Assembly (NCBI RefSeq): GCF_900114605.1
Contig: NZ_FOTP01000002.1
Coordinates: forward strand, 434,001-498,000
Source: Bradyrhizobium sp. NFR13
GTDB taxonomy: Bacteria > Pseudomonadota > Alphaproteobacteria > Rhizobiales > Xanthobacteraceae
Length of the DNA: 64,000 bases
Direction: 5' to 3'
A program made the position numbers and the translations under genes. Below are positions 28,701 through 34,750 of this stretch, piece after piece (the first letter of the stretch is position 1; each line of letters starts with the position of its first letter). The notes below the pieces were generated by a model that worked only from the letters and a program-made list of their open reading frames with translations, was not told the origin of the DNA and made no database searches.

Positions 28701-31000
28701 ACGTCAAAGGCGGCGTTGTCGCCGTCGGCAACGTTCTTGTCCTTGAACAGCGGCTTCACACCGATCATCGGCGCGTTGGGCGCGACCGGCAGCACGAACT
28801 TGCGCTCGACGGCACGGCCGCCGGCTTCAGTCATGCGGATGAAGATCTGCGCCTCCTGCGGCCGGGTCGAAGACGGCGGCTTGGCAAGGCTGACCGGGAA
28901 CGTGGCGACACCATTAGCATCGGCCTCCGGCAGGCCTTCGATCGGCGTCCGCTCATTGCTGGCGCTTTCCTCGTCGGCAACGCCGAACTGGTAGCCAGCG
29001 AATCCTGGGCGGTTCGCGGCAGGGCTGACAAGCAGATCGCCTTCGAGCTGCAGGCCCGACGCGGGCGCGCCATAGAGGAAGCGACCATCGACTTTAAGTT
29101 CTACAGGAGCATCAGCTTTGATCAGCTTATCCTTGGAAGATATATCGAATTCAATCCGATCCGGGACGTAATCCTCGACCATGAAAGTGGTCTCGCCGAC
29201 GGACGGCGCCTTTGGATCGGTGAAGGCACGAACGCGCCAGGTGCCCGCTGGAACCGCCGAATTCAGTGGCAGTGTCAGGCTGCGACCGCCTGCGCCTTGG
29301 TCCGGCAGGACGGCACGACGGAACTCGACGCCATCCGGGCGCTCGACGACGAGCGTCATCGGACCGGAAGTCACGGCATTGCCCTGTCCGTCGCGCAACA
29401 GCGCGGTGAGATAGACCGTCTCGCCGGAGCGATAGACGCCGCGCTCGGCATAGACGAAGGCATCGGCGCCGGCGGGAACCGGGCGGCCCGAGACGCCGCG
29501 ATCACTGAGATCGAAGGCGTTCGATTTGAGACTCAGGAACGCATAGTCGTTCTTGTCGCTGGTTACCGTCAGTAGTGCCGGCGACAGACCGCCCTCGCCC
29601 TTGGCGAGCCCCGCCTCGAACAGCACATGGCCGGAGTCGTCGGTCTTCCTGGTCGCAAGAATCTCGTTGTTGCGCGCGACCAGCCGGACGTCGGCCTTGG
29701 CCATCGGATCGGTCGAAGCGAGCGAATTGACGAAGACGTGGATGCCGTCATTGCCCGAGAAGGCCGTGAGACCAAGATCCGACACGATGAACCACTGGGT
29801 CGCCAGCGAGCCGTCGTCATCGCCACCGCCCGAGCCCGGCCCCTTGGCCGCCGCGGTCATCACATAGACGCCTGGCTGCAGCTCGCCGATGGCCTGATCG
29901 ACGGGGAATGCCGTGGTGACGTCGGCATTGAGCGTCGACGCCGTGGCCAGCTCGCCGGTCCAGACCTTCATGCCGCGCTCGTCGCCGAGGCTCTCGAGCT
30001 GATACTTGCTAAGCGCCGTCTGGAAGTCGCTGCCGATGACAGTGTTGATCAGATTGCGATCGCCGATCCGGAACACATTGACGGTGACCGCCTGGGTATT
30101 GACCGAGACCACGGGGATGCCCTGCTGGCCGGTGCGCGGCAGCACATAGGCGCGGCCGGTGAAACGCACGAACGGCTTGCGGTCGCGCACATAGATGTTG
30201 AACTCGGCCGACTTCGGCAGGCTCTCCTTCACCGTCGACGGCAGACCGGCGCGCAGGTTGATATTGTAGCGCTCGCCATGCTTGAGGCCTTCGACGCAGA
30301 GCTGCTTCTCCTCGGAGGTCAGTGCCGGCTTGTCACTGCCGGCGAGCGCCAGGAACGGCGCGAAATCGACCCGCTTGGCGAGTTCTTCGGAGAACTGGAA
30401 ACAGGCCCGCGGCGAGGCGGAATCCGAGTCCACGGTGTAATCGAGCAACCGGAAGCCGTGATCGTCGCGCAGCTTCTCGTATTGGCCGCGGACGTCGGCG
30501 ACCTCGCGCATCTCGAGCGACAGGCGCAGCGCGTCCAGCGCCGGGCGCCACAGTTTGCGTTCTTCCATGGCCCGGCCAAGCACGGCCAGCGCCTCGGCCT
30601 CCTCACCGGCATTGCCGGCGCGCTGATAGGCGATATAGGCGGCGGTCGCGGCGCGCTCGCGCAGGAAGGTGGTTTCGGACGAGGTTGCCGGGCGGATCTG
30701 GAAGATCGTCTTGGCGAGCCGCAGCCAGTTGGCGCTGTCATCGGGCGCAATCGCCACGATCTGGCCAAGTGTCTGCAAACCGGCGCGGAAATCGGAGCGT
30801 TTAAAGGCGACATCTGCATCGGTGCGCAGTGTTGCCGCGCTCTTGGCGACAGGCCCGGCCTCGCTCTTGATCTGCGCCTCAAGCTTGACCGCGGAATCCG
30901 CCAGCTCATCCCGCCGGAAAGCCTTGTCGGCGGCGTGAGCCGAGACGAGGCCGAACGCCAGCGCGGCGCAGACACTGACGGCGCGAACCAGACCAATCAT
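25781..31000 (-). CDS. Bacterial alpha-2-macroglobulin family protein
   Basis: Large periplasmic protease-trap protein, 1739 residues from the ATG at 31000, which has an AGGGGAG ribosome-binding site 6 nt upstream. It begins with a Sec signal (cleavage after VSAHA, no lipobox, unlike lipoprotein YfhM of E. coli). Macroglobulin MG domains fill the first half; the thioester motif is intact (GCSEQ, Cys1289 and Gln1292), so the covalent trapping mechanism should work. A bait region is expected shortly before. Coupled to pbpC: the pair is thought to protect or repair the envelope after attack by foreign proteases, with PBP1C mending the wall. Confidence 0.94.
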   Translation of the reverse strand: MIGLVRAVSVCAALAFGLVSAHAADKAFRRDELADSAVKLEAQIKSEAGPVAKSAATLRTDADVAFKRSDFRAGLQTLGQIVAIAPDDSANWLRLAKTIFQIRPATSSETTFLRERAATAAYIAYQRAGNAGEEAEALAVLGRAMEERKLWRPALDALRLSLEMREVADVRGQYEKLRDDHGFRLLDYTVDSDSASPRACFQFSEELAKRVDFAPFLALAGSDKPALTSEEKQLCVEGLKHGERYNINLRAGLPSTVKESLPKSAEFNIYVRDRKPFVRFTGRAYVLPRTGQQGIPVVSVNTQAVTVNVFRIGDRNLINTVIGSDFQTALSKYQLESLGDERGMKVWTGELATASTLNADVTTAFPVDQAIGELQPGVYVMTAAAKGPGSGGGDDDGSLATQWFIVSDLGLTAFSGNDGIHVFVNSLASTDPMAKADVRLVARNNEILATRKTDDSGHVLFEAGLAKGEGGLSPALLTVTSDKNDYAFLSLKSNAFDLSDRGVSGRPVPAGADAFVYAERGVYRSGETVYLTALLRDGQGNAVTSGPMTLVVERPDGVEFRRAVLPDQGAGGRSLTLPLNSAVPAGTWRVRAFTDPKAPSVGETTFMVEDYVPDRIEFDISSKDKLIKADAPVELKVDGRFLYGAPASGLQLEGDLLVSPAANRPGFAGYQFGVADEESASNERTPIEGLPEADANGVATFPVSLAKPPSSTRPQEAQIFIRMTEAGGRAVERKFVLPVAPNAPMIGVKPLFKDKNVADGDNAAFDVVVVSPEGTSLARSGLRYELLKMESRYQWYRQNSSWDYEPVKSTKRVADGDLTVAANAPARISLQPQPGRYRLDVKSNEADGPITSVQFDVGWYSDGSADTPDLLETSIDKPEYQSGDTMTVSVNARTAGLLTINVLGDRLLTTQSVAVKEGASQIKIPVGKDWGTGAYVVATLRRPLDAAAKRMPGRAIGLKWFGIDKKARTLDVALTPPALIRPSTTLKLPVKLGGLNPGEDAKIVVAAVDVGILNLTNYKPPAPDDYYLGQRRMTSEIRDIYGQLIDGMQGTRGQLRTGGDSGGAQIEGSPPTQKPLALYSGIVTVAADGTAQIEFEIPEFAGTARVMAVAWTATKLGRATVDVTVRDPVVLTATLPRFLLSGDKGTMSFDLDNVEGAPGDYTIAVKTSGPVKVTGNPATTIKLAAKQRTSMALAIDASGAGTAQFDVDIKGPNGLTLARHYVLDVKAATQVLARRSIRTLAKGESLTLTSDMFSDLVQGTGGVSLSVSLSTALDAATILKALDRYPYGCSEQITSRAMPLLYVNDLAAGAHLAMDTGVDQRIKDSIDRLLARQGSNGSFGLWSAGGDDAWLDAYVTDFLTRAREKGFVVPDVLFRAALDRVRNSVVNADEPEKDGGRDLAYGLYVLAKNGTAPIGDLRYLADTKLKNLATPIAKSQLAAALALVGDRARAERVYAAAVESLAPKPAIEFGRVDYGSALRDAAALVSLASEGNAPRATLTQAVQRVEAARGLTPFTSTQENAWLVLASRALAKEANTLALDVNGSAVKTALYRSYKAAEMSGQPIKITNTGDTPVQAVVSVSGSPITPEPAASNGFKIERNYFTLDGKPADVTKAKQNDRFAVVLKITEAKPEYGHIMVADYLPAGFEIDNPHLVSSGDSGTLDWIEDGEEPENTEFRDDRFTAAIDRKSDDKAVFTVAYIVRAVSPGKYVLPQAYVEDMYNPSRYGRTGTGSVEVAKAK

Positions 31001-31485
31001 GGACAACTCCCCTGCACGGACGAATGCCGCCTGGATTCAAATGTGCGTAAAAATGGTGACGGACTCATGGCCAGCTTGTTCGCGAGTCTCTCGACTAGCG
31101 CAACGCGAGATACGACAATTGCTGGCAACATCATGTGACGAACCTGGGTAACTCAAATCGCAGCGCTACTTGCAAGTCACGGCGCATCATGGCGGCGCGC
31201 CTTGCCGAAAGCAAAGCCACGTCACCGCCGATTGGTCGCGCCTGTGTGGAAAACGGTTCGAGTACGCGCTGACGATTTTGGTGACGGTTACAACAGGTCA
31301 TACGCGCATGAACGGCCGGCCCGTCATCGCCCTACGCGTTTTAATCAAACACGACACGTTAAGACTAAAAGCAGCCTGCTGGGGACGACCGGAGATCATC
31401 GGTACCCAAGTCTTACAACTGCCGTCAGATGGATGCGCCTTGCGGCACCGGATGATCACGGCGATCGCCCGCCCGCTCGGTCCTT
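31001..31485. other. Intergenic region, no gene recognised
   Basis: About 485 bp upstream of the alpha-2-macroglobulin gene. Open frames on the plus strand read as basic, unstructured sequence without ribosome-binding sites. The promoter of the pbpC operon is expected here, but I cannot place it. Confidence 0.45.
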
Positions 31486-31854
31486 ATGGGCCATCGCATC
31501 ATGATCGAACTTCTTTTGGCGACAAGTTCACTGGCGGGCCTCGCCGTCGGACTCGTCGGCCCTATGTGGGTCATTATCGTGACGACAGTGCTGGTCGCGA
31601 TCCTATCCGCCGTCGTGACATGGAGCCAGGGATTTTCGGCGCTGGGCGGCGTTGCGGTCACGACCGGATGTCTGATCACGTGCCAGATCTCCTATATGGC
31701 CGGCCGTTTCGTGACCAGGCAATACGGCTTCCCGGAGCAGCTATTTGAGGATGACGTCGACGGCGAGCCAGGAAATCCCGGCCAGCGCGGCATCGCCGAC
31801 GACAACGGCAAGGACGGCAAGCCACCATCGCGGCCCCCGCCGTCGGAGCCTTAG
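31486..31854 (+). CDS. Small hypothetical membrane protein
   Basis: Up to 122 residues. The first 75 hold two or three hydrophobic helices (LLLATSSLAGLAVGLV, VIIVTTVLVAILSAVV, and one near CLITCQISYMAGRF), a layout seen in short exopolysaccharide-repressor-like proteins of rhizobia, though I cannot claim homology. The last 40 residues are Gly/Pro/Asp-rich and hydrophilic. A start at the internal ATG 31501 (MIELLLA) is equally plausible. Neither start has a good ribosome-binding site. Its 3' end overlaps a possible convergent gene. Confidence 0.5.
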   Translation: MGHRIMIELLLATSSLAGLAVGLVGPMWVIIVTTVLVAILSAVVTWSQGFSALGGVAVTTGCLITCQISYMAGRFVTRQYGFPEQLFEDDVDGEPGNPGQRGIADDNGKDGKPPSRPPPSEP

Positions 31855-32010
31855 GGCGCGCCAGTTCGCCAATCCGGAAGCCGCGAAAGCATCCCCAAAC
31901 GGGACAGGAACTGAAGCGGCGTCAAAGGCACAGACGGACGTTCGGTTTTGGGACGAAAAGCGGATCAAGTCGGCACACTTTCTGGCTGAAATCGCGGGTT
32001 CACCACTCAA
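31741..32010 (-). CDS. Possible small membrane protein, overlapping convergent
   Basis: An 89-codon frame whose C-terminal third is a convincing basic-flanked membrane helix (RRRGPRWWLAVLAVVVGDAA and onward, ending VDVILK). The N-terminal half looks non-native, so the true start may be shorter. It overlaps the last 114 bp of the plus-strand gene. Either the low-complexity tail of that gene or this helix may be the antisense shadow; I cannot decide without conservation data. Confidence 0.3.
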   Translation of the reverse strand: MSGEPAISARKCADLIRFSSQNRTSVCAFDAASVPVPFGDAFAASGLANWRALRLRRRGPRWWLAVLAVVVGDAALAGISWLAVDVILK

Positions 32011-32115
32011 TCAGCAAGAGAAAGGCCAGACTCGTGGGGCTGGCACGCAGCAGCACGGGCAGCATGCAAAGCGAATGCGATACGGCGCCAAATATTTGAT
32101 TTTGTGAGAAAATGT

Positions 32116-32192
32116 TGGCGATCCCAGCAGGATTCGAACCTGCAACCCACGGAGTAGAAATCCGTTACTCTATCCAGTTGAGCTATGGGACC
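32116..32192 (-). tRNA. tRNA-Arg (anticodon TCT)
   Basis: A 77 nt tRNA with encoded CCA. Seven-pair acceptor stem (GGTCCCA with TGGGATC, one G-T), discriminator G, D-arm GCTCAACTGGATAGAG, anticodon stem ACGGA/TCCGT around loop TTTCTAC giving anticodon TCT, and T-arm GCAGGTTCGAATCCTGC. It reads AGA codons, rare in this high-GC genome. Such rare-Arg tRNA genes are frequent integration sites for mobile DNA. Confidence 0.97.
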
Positions 32193-32778
32193 GGCTGGTC
32201 GTCATACCATCGTCGGTATGGCTTGGACAGACCGGGCGAAATGGCGGGATTCGCGGGGTGCATTCAAGGCCTCTGATCGGCGTCCGCGTCTGACTTGATC
32301 TGCCGAGACTCGTTTTCTCTAAATCGAATGACAGCTGTCCCGTTTGGGACCGACGAGTGCGCGCAAGATGGACGCAGCACGATATTCCAAAACCGTTCTC
32401 TCGAAACGACGATAGCGGAGACCTCCTCATACTGGCATACGTAATGAAGTCGGATCGCACGTGGCATCGCGACGAAGCTGCGACCGTCGCAGCAGGTGCA
32501 ACAGTACAAGTTGCTTAATGCCTTCTTTTGTTTTGCAAACACCACGAAGACATCGGGTGATCCTAGCGCGCCTCGCGTTTGAAACGGCAGCAAATGTCCG
32601 ACACCTCTCAAGCATTCACCACGCCGCTTGTGCAGTCCTATGTCGATCATGACCATCATCAGCAGCCGCACGTTAGTAAACGGCATGCGAGTGCCGCTCT
32701 GTGCTGTGCCGGTGAATGCTGAAGAGAACTCCGCTTACCGGGAGTAACTAGGAACGCATCGCCACGCTGACCGTGTCG
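32193..32778. other. Gene-poor, AT-richer segment
   Basis: About 590 bp between tRNA-Arg and the CHAP-like gene. A 140-codon frame on the minus strand (32264-32686) reads as an odd Cys-rich protein without ribosome-binding site or recognised motif. Codon choice differs from neighbours and base composition is visibly lower in GC, so this may be decayed foreign DNA. I see no integrase or transposase. Confidence 0.45.
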
Positions 32779-33123
32779 TTAAACGCGACGAAAAGCGATG
32801 GCGCGCGAAACTGATCGAGGACGAGTTCTTATCGCGCCGCCATCGTTGCCACTGTGTACTATCCACTCACCGTTGGAAGCCTGCCCCGTTATGATCCCGA
32901 CATGATGTGGCCAGACCACAACTACTCCAATGCCCGGGCCTCCGGCGCTCGAACCAACACGCGCCCATTCGCGAGCAAGAGCAAGACGTCGATCGGATTG
33001 GTGAAGGTATTTGCTGAGATATGTCCCACACCACGCGCGCGCTCGGTGATGACTTCCCTTGCGGGCTTCAGCCTGTGATGCAAAGCAGATAATCGCACAA
33101 GCAAGCAATGCGCTTTTCGACAT
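32779..33123 (-). CDS. Secreted CHAP/NlpC-like hypothetical protein
   Basis: 114 residues from an ATG with a GGAG site 8 nt upstream. An N-terminal signal (MSKSALLACAIICFASQAEA) precedes a compact domain: ARAWCGTYL (candidate catalytic Cys), LALAREWARVGS, GIGVVVVWPHHVGIITG (candidate His) and WIVHSGNDGG, ending IAFRRV. The layout Cys, then a V-rich strand with His, matches small CHAP or NlpC/P60-type amidase-like proteins common in bradyrhizobia. A cell-wall peptidase or amidase role is inference. An EcfG-type promoter motif lies about 50 bp upstream. The gene lies in AT-richer DNA between two tRNA-Arg sequences. Confidence 0.75.
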   Translation of the reverse strand: MSKSALLACAIICFASQAEARKGSHHRARAWCGTYLSKYLHQSDRRLALAREWARVGSSAGGPGIGVVVVWPHHVGIITGQASNGEWIVHSGNDGGAIRTRPRSVSRAIAFRRV

Positions 33124-33173
33124 AGCCTTACTCCGCATGAATGAAATGACCAACTTTTCAAAAGCGATCTTCA

Positions 33174-33198
33174 AACTTACGGTGTGTCCTTCAGTTCC
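33174..33198 (-). promoter_or_regulatory. EcfG-type general stress promoter
   Basis: On the minus strand: GGAAC (33198-33194), 17 nt, then GTT (33176-33174). Matches the alphaproteobacterial EcfG pattern GGAAC-N16/17-GTT. Predicted transcription start near 33166, about 43 nt before the CHAP-like start codon. Confidence 0.6.
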
Positions 33199-33530
33199 TT
33201 GTTTTCCTTTCTGAACAATCTAAATCGCGCCAAAGCAAGGATGAACGGTAACTGAGCGCATTGTAGTATAGAAGAGGATTGCGCATCCAATGCTGGAGCG
33301 GTGCTACACTAAGGCAACGTCGCCACAAGAGCAGCAAATGGTCATGCTGATTTCCGGAGGTGACGACGTTACGTCGGGTTGTGCGCTTATCAGAACTCGC
33401 GCTGGTCTTCGAAAGACTTGGTTAGCTGCGTCTCACACGACCTTATCGGGAAGACATCGTACCGCTGCTGGCCGTGCAGTACGTTAATAGTACACGGTCA
33501 CCGCATCTCCACGATTTCGCTGGTCGTATA
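33199..33530. other. AT-richer non-coding segment
   Basis: About 330 bp upstream of the CHAP-like gene and its promoter, running to the decayed tRNA. By hand count the 60 bases from 33181 are 45% G+C, far below the flanking genes. No gene is supported; a short plus-strand frame at 33290 lacks any recognised feature. Confidence 0.5.
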
Positions 33531-33580
33531 GCGGGCTTCTACCCCGTGAATTGCAGATTCGAATCCTGATGGGATCGCCA
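33531..33580 (+). pseudogene. Decayed tRNA-Arg(TCT) copy, inverted relative to the intact gene
   Basis: From 33532 to 33580, 42 of 49 bases match the anticodon arm through CCA end of the tRNA-Arg at 32116-32192, but on the other strand. The anticodon TCT is kept and the anticodon stem is still paired through compensating changes (CGGG with CCCG). The T-stem has mismatches at both ends and no matching 5' acceptor strand is found, so it is probably not functional. Alternatively it is an attachment-site remnant, since integrating elements carry the 3' half of a tRNA. Confidence 0.7.
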
Positions 33581-33608
33581 TCATGTCCAATGACATGGCG
33601 TCGTGGCA

Positions 33609-34223
33609 TCAGCCCGGACAGGCTGCGCCGGTCTTCGCCCAGGCTTCGACGAGAGCGCCCGCTTCAGCCTGCGTGCCCGGCGCAGGCGCACGTCCATAAC
33701 CCGGTGCCCATGCCCAGCCAACCAGCGTATCCTTGCCGATATGATCGATGAGATCCTCGACCTTGCGGCCGCCATTGCGTGCGGGGTCTTTGATCTGCGC
33801 GCAGATCTCGGCGACGGTCTTGCCTTCCCATGCCATCTCGCGCGGCGCGAGGTGCCATTCGTGATGGCCGGGGATGCGGCCGGGTTCGAAATTGGCATCC
33901 TTGTGGCAGGAGTTGCAGCGCATCGCCGCGGTGCCATGACCGTCCGGGCCACGCGTGACCGGCGGCTGATGCAAGCGCTGCAAGTCACCCTGGCGCGGCA
34001 CATCGCCGGCGGGATGACAATTCGTGCAGCGTGGATGGGTCAACACCTTGCCGAGCTCGGTGAATATCGCCGCCGAGCGTGCATTGATATCGGCGATGCC
34101 ATCGAAACTCTCTGGTGCGGCAAGCCCTTTTGACGTGCCCTGCGCGGCGGCATAGGCCGTGAGCATGCTCATCCCGAGTGTCGCAACAACGACCAGAGCT
34201 CTGGAGCGCATCTCCGCACTCAT
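33609..34223 (-). CDS. Di-heme cytochrome c-like subunit of a molybdenum hydroxylase
   Basis: 204-residue periplasmic protein with a Sec signal (about residues 5-28) and two heme-binding CxxCH sites, RCTNCHPAG and RCNSCHKDA. This kind of protein is often annotated as an isoquinoline 1-oxidoreductase subunit. It should pass electrons from the molybdenum enzyme to the respiratory chain. The ATG at 34223 overlaps the stop of the Fe-S subunit gene by 4 bp; a later ATG at 34211 (MRSRAL) is possible. Last gene of the operon. Confidence 0.88.
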   Translation of the reverse strand: MSAEMRSRALVVVATLGMSMLTAYAAAQGTSKGLAAPESFDGIADINARSAAIFTELGKVLTHPRCTNCHPAGDVPRQGDLQRLHQPPVTRGPDGHGTAAMRCNSCHKDANFEPGRIPGHHEWHLAPREMAWEGKTVAEICAQIKDPARNGGRKVEDLIDHIGKDTLVGWAWAPGYGRAPAPGTQAEAGALVEAWAKTGAACPG

Positions 34224-34750
34224 CCGCGCGGCTCCTGCGCGAGGTAGCGCTTCGGCTCGGCGAGGATCACGTCGCGTACGGCCTCGTGATATTTGACATA
34301 GCCCGTGCAGCGACACAGATGCCCGTCGAGCGCGTCGGCGATAAGCTCCTCAAGGCCGGTACGCGGCACCGGCGTTTTCTCCAGACGCTCCAACAGGACC
34401 TGTCCTTCATTCAGAAAACCCGCGGTGCAGTAACCGCACTGGAACGCAAAATGCGCGATGAAGGCTTTCTGCAATGGCGACAACTCGCCGTTTTTGGCAT
34501 GACCTTCCACGGTGCGGATGGTCTTGCCGTGAAAGCTCGCCGCAGACACAACGCAAGTCGGACTGGTATGACTGGTGCCATCGGGCTCATCGACGATGAC
34601 GGCGCAGCTCAGACACTGCGCAGCACCGCAGCCGAACTTGGTGCCGGTCATCCCGAGATATTCGCGCAGAAAGTCATTCATGGAGAGATCGTCGCGCACC
34701 TCGGTGGGCGCATGAACCTGTCCGTTGATAGTAATGCCCAGTGTCGTCAC
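34220..34750 (-). CDS. (2Fe-2S)-binding subunit of a molybdenum hydroxylase
   Basis: Small electron-transfer subunit of the xanthine dehydrogenase/IorA family, 176 residues. The N-terminal plant-type [2Fe-2S] ferredoxin domain has CGAAQCLSC plus the later Cys in SPTCVVS; the C-terminal helical domain has FQCGYCTAGF and LCRCTGY for the second cluster. It has no export signal of its own, so if the large subunit is exported by Tat this subunit should travel with it. Overlaps its neighbours by 4 bp on both sides. Confidence 0.93.
   Translation of the reverse strand: MTTLGITINGQVHAPTEVRDDLSMNDFLREYLGMTGTKFGCGAAQCLSCAVIVDEPDGTSHTSPTCVVSAASFHGKTIRTVEGHAKNGELSPLQKAFIAHFAFQCGYCTAGFLNEGQVLLERLEKTPVPRTGLEELIADALDGHLCRCTGYVKYHEAVRDVILAEPKRYLAQEPRG

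Noticed and set aside
29627..31138. A 503-codon open frame opposite the alpha-2-macroglobulin gene
   Set aside because: High-GC codon bias leaves long open antisense frames. The translation is Arg/His/Asp-rich with no motif, while the other strand encodes a full family protein.
32264..32686. A 140-codon minus-strand frame in the AT-richer segment
   Set aside because: No ribosome-binding site, no signal or motif, and unusual Cys-rich composition. Could be a gene relic, but unsupported.
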